64,000 nt of DNA from Chitinophagaceae bacterium (GCA_023957575.1 JAMLGU010000003.1:248001-312000), one strand, 5' to 3'; positions 38,355-47,799 are shown, counted from the stretch's first letter. The notes: generated by a model from the letters alone, not told the origin. Program-made: numbers and translations.

Positions 38355-39566
38355 TCAGTTCGTTTCTTTTAATAATTCTTCAAAAATTTTCAATATTTCT
38401 TCATTTGGCTCCAGTCCATTATTCTTTGTTTTAAAATAATCTTTAAATAAATCACGAATACCCTGAGAAAGATTAATTGTTTTCAACTCTTCGTTTTCCA
38501 AATTCAGGTTTTTCACTTTTGGAATCAAATGAATGATCCCGCTATGCGCCTTATTCAGGCTTTTTCTTTCAGAAGCCGTCAGAAAAGTTTCGCTTTCAAT
38601 AGTCAGCTCAACCAAGGTATTCCGGTTTTCAGATAACCATTTCACCGCAGTATCTATATCGTCAAAGGTTTTGCGAACCAATTGTTTTCCGCTTCGCAGA
38701 GCCAATTTATTCACCTTAACCGGTACATCAGGAGCAGCTTCTACAAGCGCCACATATTTTTGCCGGCCTGCCTCCGAAAAACTATAAGCCAAAGGTGAAG
38801 ATGCATACACGATCGGTTTTTGCTCATCTCCAATATTTCTGTAGCCGTGCAAATGTCCTAATGCGGTATATTGAATCTGCGAGGGAACCGCTTCTGCAAA
38901 CACCATATCGGCATTACCGATTTTAATGGGCTTCTCGCCTTCAGGCTCCTCCAGAATTTCTCCTCCACGTTTCATCATGTACAGATGCGCCATCATCAGG
39001 TTCACCCCAAGGGTATCACAATGTTCATCAGCAGTTTGCTGCCAGTGTTGTGCCAAAACCTCATTGAGCGCCTGCTCTTTATCTTCTCCCAAATACTCTT
39101 TCAATCTGGCTTCATTGGCATAAGCCGTGTGCAGCACTCGAACCGGATAGTCAAATTGCTGCAACTTTATTTCAATCAATCCGGGAACAGATTTTACAAT
39201 AGAAAACCCGGGAAGGTCAAATTTTTGTACAGTTGAATTCGGATAGCCAATCATCACTATTCCACATTCTCTTGCTAATGGATCAGGAGCGTCAATCATA
39301 CCCGGAGAATCATGATTTCCGGCAATGGCAATAACCGGCCTTAATCCATTATTAGTCAGTAGTTTCAAAGTCTTATACAATAAATCAACCGCTTCGGTGG
39401 AAGGATTAAAGGCATCAAACAAGTCGCCTGCAACTAATACCATATCTACATTTTCCCTGTCAGCTATCTGACAAATTTCTTCCATCACCTCCTTTTGCTC
39501 GTCGAATCGTGAGAAATAGTCCAGTTTTTTACCCAAATGCCAGTCGGCAGTATGCAATATCTTCAT
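38355..39566 (-). CDS. sbcD: SbcD nuclease subunit (Mre11-like)
   Basis: The product is 403 residues. The calcineurin-type phosphoesterase motifs are in order: HTADWHLGKKL (Asp8, His10), VAGDLFDAFNPS, IAGNHDSPG near 85, MMAHLYMM near 196 and GHLHGYRN near 248, which together bind two Mn ions. A capping domain and the C-terminal SbcC-binding region follow. It is the nuclease of the SbcCD complex and precedes sbcC by 19 nt. The first ATG at 39566 starts directly with the catalytic strand (MKILHTADWH). Confidence 0.96.
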   Translation of the reverse strand: MKILHTADWHLGKKLDYFSRFDEQKEVMEEICQIADRENVDMVLVAGDLFDAFNPSTEAVDLLYKTLKLLTNNGLRPVIAIAGNHDSPGMIDAPDPLARECGIVMIGYPNSTVQKFDLPGFSIVKSVPGLIEIKLQQFDYPVRVLHTAYANEARLKEYLGEDKEQALNEVLAQHWQQTADEHCDTLGVNLMMAHLYMMKRGGEILEEPEGEKPIKIGNADMVFAEAVPSQIQYTALGHLHGYRNIGDEQKPIVYASSPLAYSFSEAGRQKYVALVEAAPDVPVKVNKLALRSGKQLVRKTFDDIDTAVKWLSENRNTLVELTIESETFLTASERKSLNKAHSGIIHLIPKVKNLNLENEELKTINLSQGIRDLFKDYFKTKNNGLEPNEEILKIFEELLKETN

Positions 39567-39761
39567 ATCGGCAATATCGCAAATAATTAATAGAATAAAT
39601 AAATTATTTTACCTCTATTAAAGGCAAAATGAATTTCGAATTTTCATAGCAGATATGAATAATTTATGATTTTTTCCTGATATATATCATAATTAAACTC
39701 CTTAAGGCTTTGTTACTTTGTATATGCCTTTTTGGGGCAATCACATCAATAAAAGCTTGCG

Positions 39762-40097
39762 ATGGACAATACGAAAGAAAATCAACCTGTAGCGAAACAA
39801 CGCAAAGTTAAAGGCAGGGTTGAAATTGAAATTCAGAAATGTAAAGGCTGCGAATTATGCACGGCCGCCTGCAAAGAGGGCGCTTTATCAATGTCAGAGA
39901 CGATTAATACTAAAGGTTATCGCTACATTGTGGCAGATAATGACTTGTGTACAGGCTGCGTTAATTGTGCTTTGGTTTGCCCCGATGCGGTAATAACTGT
40001 GTATAGAACAGTTCCGGGCAGTAAAAAGAAAGACATCATTGTTCCTGCTTCCAAAGAGGAGCTGGAGTTGTATCTGAAAAAAGCAGGATTCCCATAG
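39762..40097 (+). CDS. korD: 2-oxoacid:ferredoxin oxidoreductase delta (ferredoxin) subunit
   Basis: The 111-residue product is a 2x[4Fe-4S] ferredoxin: IQKCKGCELCTAACKEG (four Cys) and NDLCTGCVNCALVCPDA (four Cys). It passes electrons from the thiamine subunits to an external ferredoxin. An N-terminal basic stretch (VAKQRKVKGRV) precedes the first cluster. It opens the korDABC operon, 61 nt before korA. A near-match promoter (TTACTTTG at 39713-39720, 7 of 8 positions) lies about 40 nt before the ATG. Confidence 0.93.
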   Translation: MDNTKENQPVAKQRKVKGRVEIEIQKCKGCELCTAACKEGALSMSETINTKGYRYIVADNDLCTGCVNCALVCPDAVITVYRTVPGSKKKDIIVPASKEELELYLKKAGFP

Positions 40098-40158
40098 TAG
40101 ATAGAATAGCAAAATATTTAAGAGATTTATAAATCATTGCGCAGACAAAAAAAATATC

Positions 40159-41232
40159 ATGGAAATTAAATTGATGAAGGGGAATGAAGCCTTGGCCGAA
40201 GCTGCAATTCAGGCGGGTTGCGATGCTTATTTTGGCTATCCCATTACTCCACAATCTGAAGTACTGGAATATCTGGCAAGAGAAATGCCCAAACGAGGGC
40301 GATTGGTAATGCAGGCCGAGAGTGAGGTTGCATCCATCAATATGGTTTATGGAGCAGCAGGCGCGGGGTTCAGAGCAATGACCAGCTCCTCCTCTCCGGG
40401 AATCAGCCTGATGGCAGAAGGAATATCTTATCTGGCGGGAGCCGAATTGCCTTGTCTTTTGGTAAATGTGAACCGTGCCGGACCGGGACTTGGCTCTATA
40501 CAACCCGGGCAGGGAGACTATTTCCAATCTACAAAAGGAGGTGGACATGGCGACTACCGGATGATTGTACTGGCTCCTTCTTCAGTTCAGGAAATGGCAG
40601 ATTTTGTATTTCTGGGTTTTGATTTGGCCGACAAATACCGAAATCCGGTATTAATTCTTAGCGATGGCGCCATCGGCCAAATGATGGAAAAAGTAAAATG
40701 GGAAGAACATGTAATTAAAAAAACGTTCAAACCCTGGGCTACCACCGGCAAAACAGCCGACCGTAAACGCAACAGCATCACTTCGCTTTTTATGAAGCCC
40801 GAAGATATGGAGGCGCATAACCTGAAATTGGTAGCCAAGTATAATGAAATGCGGAAAAACGAGGTGCGTTTTGAAGAAATTCAGACAGCAGATGCCGATT
40901 ATATTTTTGTAGCTTATGGGCTGAGTGCCCGTATTTGCATGAAAGCAATGGACATTGCCCGTTCCAAAGGTTTGAAGGTTGGTCTTTTTCGCCCCATCAC
41001 ACTGTTTCCTTTCCCAGAAAAAAGATTGGAAGAACTGGCTTCCGATGTAAAACTGATGCTCACAGTAGAACTTAACAGTGGACAAATGGTAGAAGATGTG
41101 CGGTTAGCTGTAAATGGAAAGGTTCCTGTAAAATTTTATGGCAGAATGGGCGGCGTAATGCCTACACCCGAAGAAGTAGTAAAGAAAATGGAATCCCTGA
41201 TAATTGCAAATAAAGAAACTGTGACAGTTTAA
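40159..41232 (+). CDS. korA: 2-oxoacid:ferredoxin oxidoreductase alpha subunit (KorA/VorB)
   Basis: The 357-residue product contains the pyrimidine-binding domain of the thiamine-dependent oxidoreductases (KGNEALAEAAIQAGCDAYFGYPITPQSE, then EVASINMVYGAAGAGFRAMTSSSSPGISLM) and a C-terminal domain II. Families for 2-oxoglutarate (Kor) and branched-chain 2-oxoacids (Vor) are close, and databases often call this form VorB; the substrate is not decided by sequence alone. It acts with KorB, C and D to oxidise a 2-oxoacid to its CoA ester and reduce ferredoxin. It is the second gene of the operon. Confidence 0.92.
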   Translation: MEIKLMKGNEALAEAAIQAGCDAYFGYPITPQSEVLEYLAREMPKRGRLVMQAESEVASINMVYGAAGAGFRAMTSSSSPGISLMAEGISYLAGAELPCLLVNVNRAGPGLGSIQPGQGDYFQSTKGGGHGDYRMIVLAPSSVQEMADFVFLGFDLADKYRNPVLILSDGAIGQMMEKVKWEEHVIKKTFKPWATTGKTADRKRNSITSLFMKPEDMEAHNLKLVAKYNEMRKNEVRFEEIQTADADYIFVAYGLSARICMKAMDIARSKGLKVGLFRPITLFPFPEKRLEELASDVKLMLTVELNSGQMVEDVRLAVNGKVPVKFYGRMGGVMPTPEEVVKKMESLIIANKETVTV

Positions 41233-41257
41233 TATAATAATTTAATAATTTTTTAAG

Positions 41258-42067
41258 ATGTCTGACATACATTTACCCGAAACAGCAGTAAAACCAAACA
41301 CAGAACCTTGTGTAACAGAGGATTATGAACTTGTTTATCATAAACCTAAAGAAATGGTGAATGTAAATATGCACTACTGTCCCGGCTGTGCACATAGTTT
41401 AATACACAAACTACTGATGGAAGTGGTTCATGAACTTGGAATTCAGGAAAAAACGATTGGTGTTGCTCCGGTAGGATGTGCTGTTTTTGCGTATGATTAC
41501 CTTGATGTGGATATGCAGGAAGCTGCACATGGTCGTGCAGCAGCAGTAGCAACCGGAATCAAAAGACTGATGCCCGACAAATATATTTTTACCTATCAGG
41601 GCGATGGCGATCTGGCAGCAATTGGCATTGGAGAAACCATTCATGCCATTAACCGTGGAGAAAATATTCTGATAGTTTTTGTAAACAATGCCGTGTATGG
41701 TATGACCAGCGGACAAATGGCACCCACTACCCTGGCCGGTATGCATACAACCACCAGCCCCGACGGAAGAGATACCAGTATGTACGGCCAACCCATTCGT
41801 GTATCAGAACTGATTTCAATGTTACCAGGTTCATATTATGTTACCAGACAAACGATTACCACCGCCAATGCTGTAAGAAGAACAAAGAAAGCATTGCTAA
41901 ACGGTTTTAAGTATCTCGACCATCATAAAGGCACCTGTTTTGTAGAAATTATTGGCAATTGCCCAAGTAATTGGAAAATGACGCCTTTAGAAAGCATGAA
42001 ATTTATTGAGGAAGAAATGGTAAAAACATTCCCATTGGGAGATATTAAGGTGCCAAAAGCAGAATAA
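41258..42067 (+). CDS. korB: 2-oxoacid:ferredoxin oxidoreductase beta subunit
   Basis: The 269-residue product binds thiamine diphosphate: the motif YQGDGDLAAIGIGE (near 111) to FVNNAVYGMTSGQ is the GDG-NN pattern that holds Mg and the diphosphate. CPGCAHSLIHKLL near residue 42 and VGCAVFAYDYLD near 73 supply cysteines for a [4Fe-4S] cluster of the beta subunit. It is 25 nt after korA and 48 nt before korC. The enzyme gives an oxygen-sensitive route alongside the pyruvate dehydrogenase gene found later in the window. Confidence 0.94.
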   Translation: MSDIHLPETAVKPNTEPCVTEDYELVYHKPKEMVNVNMHYCPGCAHSLIHKLLMEVVHELGIQEKTIGVAPVGCAVFAYDYLDVDMQEAAHGRAAAVATGIKRLMPDKYIFTYQGDGDLAAIGIGETIHAINRGENILIVFVNNAVYGMTSGQMAPTTLAGMHTTTSPDGRDTSMYGQPIRVSELISMLPGSYYVTRQTITTANAVRRTKKALLNGFKYLDHHKGTCFVEIIGNCPSNWKMTPLESMKFIEEEMVKTFPLGDIKVPKAE

Positions 42068-42115
42068 AACAGACCTGAAGAAAATTTAGAATTTAAAATT
42101 ATTAATATATAAGCT

Positions 42116-42664
42116 ATGTTAGAAGAAATAATTGTTGCAGGTTTTGGAGGTCAGGGTGTTTTATCACTGGGCATGACCTTGGCTTATGCAGCCATGATTG
42201 AAGACAAAGAAATAACCTGGATGCCTTCTTATGGTCCCGAAATGAGGGGCGGAACGGCCAATTGCATCGTTATACTGTCTGACAAAGCCATTAGTTCACC
42301 CATAGTTGACACCTATACCACCGCCATTGTGCTCAACCAGCCGTCAATGGATAAATTTGCTTCGCACGTATTGCCCGGAGGGTTATTAATATATGAATCA
42401 GGTACTATAACGAAACCATGCACCAGACCGGATATTGACATCATCGGCATCCCTGCCGCCACCGAAGCGTTGGCAATGAAAAACAGCAAAACCATGAATA
42501 TGATATTGCTGGGCGCCTATTTGCATAAAAAGCCGGTTGTAACTCTAGAGGCTGTCAAAGAGGCACTGACACAAGTACTACCGGAGAAATACCACAAATT
42601 GATTCCAATCAATTTGGAAGCCATTCAGCGGGGCAAAAAACTGGTTTCTGAGGTATTGGTTTAA
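42116..42664 (+). CDS. korC: 2-oxoacid:ferredoxin oxidoreductase gamma subunit
   Basis: The 182-residue product has the gamma-domain fold: it begins EEIIVAGFGGQGVLSLGMTLA, followed by WMPSYGPEMRGGTANC and VLNQPSMDKF, all family marks. It completes the KorDABC complex and closes the operon. No strong terminator was seen after its stop; the next gene is a lipocalin lipoprotein. Confidence 0.94.
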   Translation: MLEEIIVAGFGGQGVLSLGMTLAYAAMIEDKEITWMPSYGPEMRGGTANCIVILSDKAISSPIVDTYTTAIVLNQPSMDKFASHVLPGGLLIYESGTITKPCTRPDIDIIGIPAATEALAMKNSKTMNMILLGAYLHKKPVVTLEAVKEALTQVLPEKYHKLIPINLEAIQRGKKLVSEVLV

Positions 42665-42769
42665 TTTTTTACTTTTTTCTGCAACCAAACAAACCTTTTT
42701 ACTTAATTCATCGTCATATTTAAAATTTTGGCATTTCAATTGCATAGAGAAAATAAAACAAATATGATT

Positions 42770-43267
42770 ATGAAGCAGTTATTACATTTTTCAACCTTCG
42801 CGCTTATTATTTCAATTTTTACAATTTCATGTTCAGGTAATAAAAAAACATCCAAAACGCCCATTCGGGAAGATTTAAGAGGCAAATGGGAAGTAGTATC
42901 CACCTCTATTGAAGGGGTGAGCGCTTCGGACAAACTGATTGTTACCGCATTGGACGATGTGGACTTAGCTTGTTTTGTTGGCAGCCAATGGAATTTGCCT
43001 AATAATGGCTATGGCAGTTATAATATTACCAAACAGGGATGCGAAAATGGGAGCAGGGCTATATTGTGGTCTTACAGGTTTAAAAACAATCAGCCTTATT
43101 TCAATTTTAAATTTATGGATGGGGTAAAAAAATCGCAGTCGAAGAAAGTAGAAGAAGGATATACCTTTGAAGTAACAGATTATGACAAAGGCCACTTTAC
43201 AGCAAAAAGCCCCTTGTCTTTTGAAGGTAAAACTATTTACATTGTATATAATTTCAGAAAACTATAA
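42770..43267 (+). CDS. Lipocalin-like lipoprotein
   Basis: The product is 165 residues from the ATG at 42770 (a second ATG at 42764 and a TTG at 42728 are in frame but give a longer non-signal N-terminus). It has a lipoprotein signal with lipobox TISC. The mature part opens EDLRGKWEVVST, the GxW motif of lipocalin-like (DUF4923/lipocalin_4-type) proteins, and shows alternating beta strands. The ligand is unknown. It is ended by a strong terminator, so it forms the last gene before the convergent infC. Confidence 0.8.
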   Translation: MKQLLHFSTFALIISIFTISCSGNKKTSKTPIREDLRGKWEVVSTSIEGVSASDKLIVTALDDVDLACFVGSQWNLPNNGYGSYNITKQGCENGSRAILWSYRFKNNQPYFNFKFMDGVKKSQSKKVEEGYTFEVTDYDKGHFTAKSPLSFEGKTIYIVYNFRKL

Positions 43268-43308
43268 CCTTATACTACACCGTACCTTATAGCAAAGCTA
43301 CACATGAG

Positions 43309-43337
43309 ACCGCCTCGGATTGAGGCGGTTTTTTTTT
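43309..43337 (+). terminator. Intrinsic terminator of the lipocalin gene
   Basis: ACCGCCTC (43309-43316), loop GGATT, GAGGCGGT (43322-43329) form a perfect GC-rich stem followed by a run of nine T. Confidence 0.93.
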
Positions 43338-43356
43338 GACCGAAAATACTTTTTAC

Positions 43357-43388
43357 AAAAAAGCCCGCACCATCATAAGGCACAGGCT
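43357..43388 (-). terminator. Intrinsic terminator of infC
   Basis: In minus-strand RNA AGCCTGTGCC and GGTGCGGGCT pair over 10 bp with three wobbles around a 7-nt loop, followed by a T tract. It lies 23 nt after the infC stop, so infC is transcribed alone. Confidence 0.75.
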
Positions 43389-43410
43389 CAAAATATTTTG
43401 GAATGTAATT

Positions 43411-44025
43411 TTACTTCTTCTTAGCAGCTTTGGGCGCTATCATTGCAAGCATACGCCTTCCTTCTAATTTAGGCATATTTTCAAGCGTACCAAACTCAGC
43501 CAGTCTTTCGGCAAATTTGAGTAATAGTAGTTGCCCCCTATCCTGAAACTGGATAGCCCGTCCTTTAAACTGAACAAAAGCTTTCACCTTGTTGCCATCT
43601 TTCAAAAACCCTTCGGCGTGCTTTGCTTTGAAGTCAAAATCATGATCATCAGTATTTGGCGTAAACCTGATTTCTTTGATTTCGGTGGTCTTGCTTTTGG
43701 CCTTTATTTCCTTTTCCTTTTTCTTTTTATCATATAGGAATTTGTTGTAATCAATTATTCTGCACACCGGCGGATCGGCAGTTGGAGATATTTCTACCAA
43801 ATCAAGAGCCTGCTCTTGTGCCATCTTCAATGCCACTTGGGTAGGATAAACACCGACTTCTACATTATCGCCTACAAGACGTATCTCGGGAACGCGTATA
43901 TGATGATTGATGCGGTGCTCTGCCTCTTTGCGGTTTTGTGGAAACCTGTTTCTGAAATTACCTCCCGGCCTGGATCCTCCTGCGCCGGGGGGACGGTTAA
44001 AATTAGGTCTTTGTGGTACAGCCAT
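43411..44025 (-). CDS. infC: Translation initiation factor IF-3
   Basis: IF-3 binds the 30S subunit, keeps subunits apart and checks the start codon and initiator tRNA. The 204-residue product has a Gly/Pro/Arg/Asn-rich N-terminal extension (about 1-38), the N-domain (INHHIRVPEIRLVGDNVEVGVY), the linker (DKKKKEKEIKAKSKTTEIKEIRF) and the C-domain ending GRRMLAMIAPK. The start is a normal ATG with a TAA stop just upstream in frame, not the AUU of E. coli. The genes rpmI and rplT, which usually follow infC, are absent; a terminator and a convergent gene follow instead. A leader of about 90 nt with a 10-bp stem precedes it. Confidence 0.97.
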   Translation of the reverse strand: MAVPQRPNFNRPPGAGGSRPGGNFRNRFPQNRKEAEHRINHHIRVPEIRLVGDNVEVGVYPTQVALKMAQEQALDLVEISPTADPPVCRIIDYNKFLYDKKKKEKEIKAKSKTTEIKEIRFTPNTDDHDFDFKAKHAEGFLKDGNKVKAFVQFKGRAIQFQDRGQLLLLKFAERLAEFGTLENMPKLEGRRMLAMIAPKAAKKK

Positions 44026-44047
44026 TTAATGTATTAATTCATTTTAC

Positions 44048-44104
44048 CCCTTCCCGCCTCAGAAGTAATAAATTTTGTTTTTGTTAAATGCTTCGCGGGA
44101 AAAG
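44048..44104 (-). promoter_or_regulatory. Possible structured leader of infC
   Basis: CCCTTCCCGC (44048-44057) and GCGGGAAAAG (44095-44104) pair over 10 bp with two wobbles across a 37-nt loop in the stretch before infC. A 7-of-8 promoter match on the minus strand (GATATTTG at 44124-44131) would place this stem inside a leader of about 90 nt. No T tract follows, so it is not a terminator of dsbD. Confidence 0.35.
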
Positions 44105-44185
44105 CACGTTATAAAATATTTAACAAATATCTGTTTTAGAATTGGTATATAAAAATAAATTTTAAACCACAATTCAACTATTTTT

Positions 44186-46234
44186 TTATGGAGCCTGCCT
44201 TTTCTTGAATTCGGCAACTACTTTATCCAGATGTTCAATAAACTTGGGTACTGACGGATCATAAGGATATCCATCCGGCACCAAACGCTGCTCATCCTGA
44301 TCGAGGAAAAAATAAAACGGTTGCGAATTGGAGCCAAATTTGGTTACCTGCAAATCAGCATTTCTATCGCCTAAAGTTTCAATTTGTTTTTTTAGTTCGT
44401 TGGAGTAATATTGTTCGCCAAGGGGCAAATCCACTCCACTGTGCACATCTATAAACAGAGATGCTATTACAAAATCGTTTTTTAGCCTTTTCATCACTTC
44501 CGGATCGCTCCATACCTGCCCTTCCATGTGTCGGCAGTTGATGCAGTTTACGCCCGTAAAGTCAAGCATCAATGGTTTATTCACTTTTCTGGCAACTTCA
44601 AGCGCTTCATTATAATCGAAGTAGGTAATTAATCCATTATTAACTACTACCGGCGGTTCTTTTGACTTCATCACATCAATATATTTTACCGGTTCGGGAA
44701 GTTTGCCGGTGGATGCGCCTCCTTCGGTACTTGTGGCGCCGCCAGATGACAGCCTGTCCAGATCAAAACCCTTTGGTAAATCATCAGCATTAAAATCCTG
44801 TGTTCCCATTGGCGGCAGAAAGGCGCTCAACCCTTTTAACTGTGCGCCAAACAACCCGGGTGTCATATACACCACCATTGAAAAAGAAGCTATGGCAAAC
44901 ATTAGTCGGGTAACGGTTAAAAATGATACCCCAAAATCATTTTTTGGAAGTTCGTCATCATGCCTGAACTTCAGTTTTCCTATCAAATATAGCCCCAAAA
45001 GGAAGAAGATGACAATCCACAATACGAGGAATATTTCGCGGTCCAAAATTCGCCAGTTCATAGCCAGATCGGCATTGGACAAAAACTTAAGCGCTAATGC
45101 CAATTCCAGAAAACCTAAAGTTACCTTTACAGCATTGAGCCAGCCACCGGCTTTGCCCAAAGAGTTTAATTTACTCGGGAAAAATGCAAAAAATGCAAAG
45201 GGAAGCGAAAGTGCAAATGAAAACCCTAAAAATCCTACAATTGCACCAAAGATATTACCTTTAGTAACAGCCACTGCCAGCAATCCCACAATCGGCATCG
45301 TACACGAAAACGAAACGATTACTAAGGTAAGCGCCATAAAAAATATTCCCTTAAAATCCTTAGTGCTTGCTTTACTGTCTGTTTTGGTAGCCAGCCAACT
45401 GGGAAGTTCCAGCTCGAATGCACCCAAAAACGCAAAACCAAATAGAACAAACAATGCAAAAAAGAATAGGTTGGCAATCCAATTAGTAGCAATATTATTA
45501 AGTGTTGCCGGTCCGAAAATCAAGGATATTAATGTGCCTAATAGGGTAAAAATAAGCATAATCGACAGGGCATAATAAATTGCATTCCTGATTCCTTCCT
45601 GTGGGGTTTTGCTTCGTTTGGTAAAGAAGCTTACAGTTACAGGAATCATGGAATAAATACAAGGTGTAAGCAGTGCCAAAAATCCACCTCCCATGCCCAA
45701 AAGGAACAACCACCAAAGCGACTGCTGCCCTCCTTGTGAGCCGGATGCTCCTGTATCGGCGGCAACTGTTTCGGAACCTTCGGGTAAAACAACAAACTTA
45801 AAATTTTCTTCGGCAGAAGGAAATTCCTCGCCGTTTTTGTACATATAGACAATGTTACCTTTAATGATGGCAGTGTCTTTGGCATCCAGATTAATATGTT
45901 GAATCCACTGAACAGAATCGGTTATTACAGGTACCTCTACCTGCAATACAGGATCATTTTCCTTAGTAATATTTGCTTTTTCCTCAACATTTCCTTTCAG
46001 AAATTTTGAAGCAGCACTGTCAAAATCCACTTTTGAAAAAACTATGTCTTCCTGTGTTTTTTGAAGGGGAAACAGTTTAACCCCGGCTCCCGAAGTGTGT
46101 GCCGTGATAGTTAACGCTACTTCTTTTTCGTTGATTCTCTTTTGGTTATAGCTAAACCTGACATGAGTAGAGTCCTGTGCAGAACCTATTAAAAATGAGA
46201 AAAGCAGCAGGCAAACAGCAAAAAATTTATTCAT
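44186..46234 (-). CDS. dsbD: Thiol:disulfide interchange protein DsbD
   Basis: DsbD carries electrons from cytosolic thioredoxin across the inner membrane to periplasmic proteins. The 682-residue product has a signal peptide (MNKFFAVCLLLFSFLIGSAQ), an N-terminal periplasmic domain (to about 165), a CcdA-like bundle of eight helices with ALLTPCIYSMIPV and SFSCTMPIVGL (the two membrane cysteines), and a C-terminal thioredoxin domain with GVNCINCRHM. The ATG at 46234 begins a clean signal peptide; an in-frame TTG at 46267 lies inside the promoter element and is rejected. It is a single gene with its own promoter. Confidence 0.95.
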   Translation of the reverse strand: MNKFFAVCLLLFSFLIGSAQDSTHVRFSYNQKRINEKEVALTITAHTSGAGVKLFPLQKTQEDIVFSKVDFDSAASKFLKGNVEEKANITKENDPVLQVEVPVITDSVQWIQHINLDAKDTAIIKGNIVYMYKNGEEFPSAEENFKFVVLPEGSETVAADTGASGSQGGQQSLWWLFLLGMGGGFLALLTPCIYSMIPVTVSFFTKRSKTPQEGIRNAIYYALSIMLIFTLLGTLISLIFGPATLNNIATNWIANLFFFALFVLFGFAFLGAFELELPSWLATKTDSKASTKDFKGIFFMALTLVIVSFSCTMPIVGLLAVAVTKGNIFGAIVGFLGFSFALSLPFAFFAFFPSKLNSLGKAGGWLNAVKVTLGFLELALALKFLSNADLAMNWRILDREIFLVLWIVIFFLLGLYLIGKLKFRHDDELPKNDFGVSFLTVTRLMFAIASFSMVVYMTPGLFGAQLKGLSAFLPPMGTQDFNADDLPKGFDLDRLSSGGATSTEGGASTGKLPEPVKYIDVMKSKEPPVVVNNGLITYFDYNEALEVARKVNKPLMLDFTGVNCINCRHMEGQVWSDPEVMKRLKNDFVIASLFIDVHSGVDLPLGEQYYSNELKKQIETLGDRNADLQVTKFGSNSQPFYFFLDQDEQRLVPDGYPYDPSVPKFIEHLDKVVAEFKKRQAP

Positions 46235-46264
46235 TACAGAATTGTTTTTTAGTGAAAGGGGCTG

Positions 46265-46272
46265 CAAAGGTA
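46265..46272 (-). promoter_or_regulatory. Promoter -7 element of dsbD
   Basis: The minus strand reads TACCTTTG followed by CA, an exact TAnnTTTG match, about 30 nt before the ATG at 46234. Confidence 0.6.
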
Positions 46273-46433
46273 ATTATTTACACAATAATAATAATAAAAT
46301 CCAATACAGAAAAGGCTTTTCCCTTTTAGACCAACTATTTTGCCTATTAAACCAAATTCTAATAGTCCTAAATGATTTTTTACCCATCAATTCATTAAAT
46401 TTCAATTGGATATACGTTTCTTTCAAAATTATC

Positions 46434-46472
46434 AAAAAAAGGAAGGCTGTCCATTTTTTGAACAGCCTTCCT
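46434..46472 (-). terminator. Intrinsic terminator of metK
   Basis: AGGAAGGCTGT (46440-46450) pairs perfectly with ACAGCCTTCCT (46462-46472). On the minus strand a run of seven T follows. It lies 21 nt after the metK stop. Confidence 0.93.
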
Positions 46473-46493
46473 CAAACTATTTTCAATTAATTA

Positions 46494-47747
46494 CTACTTC
46501 AACTTAAATGCTTTCTTAACTTTTGATACATAATCCAGCTTTTCCCAGGTAAACAGTTCTACCTTTCTTGTAATCTTTTTCCCATCAGGCGAGAAAAATG
46601 TTTTTTCAACAGTTACAGGCGCTTTACCCATGTGGCCATAAGCTGCTGTTTCGCTATAAATAGGATTACGAAGTTTTAATCTTTGTTCTAAAAAATAAGG
46701 ACGCATATCAAAAAGCCCTTCAACTATTTTACTTATTTCTCCATCTGTGAGCGCTACTTTGGCAGTGCCATAGGTATTTACATTAATACTGGTAGGCTGC
46801 GCCACACCAATAGCATAGGACACCTGCACCAGTATTTCATCGCAAACGCCTGCTGCCACTAAGTTTTTGGCAATATGCCGGGTTGCATACGCTGCACTCC
46901 TGTCCACCTTGCTGGGGTCTTTTCCGCTGAAAGCGCCGCCTCCGTGAGCACCTTTTCCACCGTAGGTATCTACAATTATCTTGCGGCCGGTCAATCCGGT
47001 GTCACCATGTGGCCCGCCAATAACAAATTTACCTGTCGGGTTTACGTGGTACTTTATTTTGTTGTTAAAATATTTTTTATACTGTACATTCTTTTTAATA
47101 ACACGAGGAATCAAAATATCTGTAACGTCTTTTTTGATTTTTGTAAGCATTTTTGCTTCTGTATCAAAATCATCGTGTTGTGTGGAAATTACAATTGCCT
47201 CTATTCGAACCGGCTTATTGTTATCATCATACTCAAGCGTTACCTGACTTTTTGAATCAGGGCGAAGATATTTCATCAGTTTGCCTTCTCTTCGGATAGC
47301 AGCTAATTCTATTAATAAGTTATTGGCCAAATCCAGCGCCAGCGGCATATAATTAGAAGTTTCATTAGTGGCATAGCCAAACATCATACCCTGATCTCCG
47401 GCGCCCTGCTCTTCTTTTTTCTTACGGTCAACTCCCTGATTGATGTCAGAGGATTGCTCATGAATAGCAGACAACACACCACAGGAATGGGCTTCAAACA
47501 TATACTCACTTTTAGTATAGCCAATCTTTCCAATTACCTTGCGGGCAATATCCTGAACGTCTAAATAAGCTTTGGATTTTACTTCACCTGCCAAAACTAC
47601 CTGACCAGTTGTTACCAAAGTTTCGCAGGCAACTTTCGATTGGGGATCAAAAGCCAGAAAATTATCAATGAGGGCATCAGAAATCTGGTCTGCCACTTTA
47701 TCAGGATGCCCCTCAGAAACACTTTCGGATGTAAATAAATACGCCAT
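46494..47747 (-). CDS. metK: S-adenosylmethionine synthase
   Basis: MetK makes S-adenosylmethionine from methionine and ATP. The 417-residue product has the usual three-part fold: [21 protein letters not shown] at the N-terminus (ATP-binding His, metal Asp), [12 protein letters not shown] near 115 and [19 protein letters not shown] near 270, the phosphate loop. Length is typical for Bacteroidota. I found no SAM riboswitch in the 86 nt upstream, only a promoter element within a small hairpin. metZ, a methionine biosynthesis gene, lies 4 kb away and is not in the same unit. Confidence 0.97.
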   Translation of the reverse strand: MAYLFTSESVSEGHPDKVADQISDALIDNFLAFDPQSKVACETLVTTGQVVLAGEVKSKAYLDVQDIARKVIGKIGYTKSEYMFEAHSCGVLSAIHEQSSDINQGVDRKKKEEQGAGDQGMMFGYATNETSNYMPLALDLANNLLIELAAIRREGKLMKYLRPDSKSQVTLEYDDNNKPVRIEAIVISTQHDDFDTEAKMLTKIKKDVTDILIPRVIKKNVQYKKYFNNKIKYHVNPTGKFVIGGPHGDTGLTGRKIIVDTYGGKGAHGGGAFSGKDPSKVDRSAAYATRHIAKNLVAAGVCDEILVQVSYAIGVAQPTSINVNTYGTAKVALTDGEISKIVEGLFDMRPYFLEQRLKLRNPIYSETAAYGHMGKAPVTVEKTFFSPDGKKITRKVELFTWEKLDYVSKVKKAFKLK

Positions 47748-47780
47748 TAATAATTAATTGGGTTATAAATTTATAAATAA

Positions 47781-47799
47781 GGGTGCAAAGATAGCACCC
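47781..47799 (-). promoter_or_regulatory. metK promoter element inside a 6-bp inverted repeat
   Basis: The minus strand reads TATCTTTG (47793-47786), an exact -7 element. It sits in and beside the loop of GGGTGC/GCACCC, a perfect inverted repeat. The same hairpin lies about 35 nt after the DUF4270 stop and could also act as its terminator, with a weak T-rich tail. Confidence 0.5.

Noticed and set aside
44703..45575. 290-codon frame antisense to dsbD
   Set aside because: Low-complexity Lys/Asn/Pro/Ser translation opposite the hydrophobic helices of dsbD; a shadow of a membrane protein.
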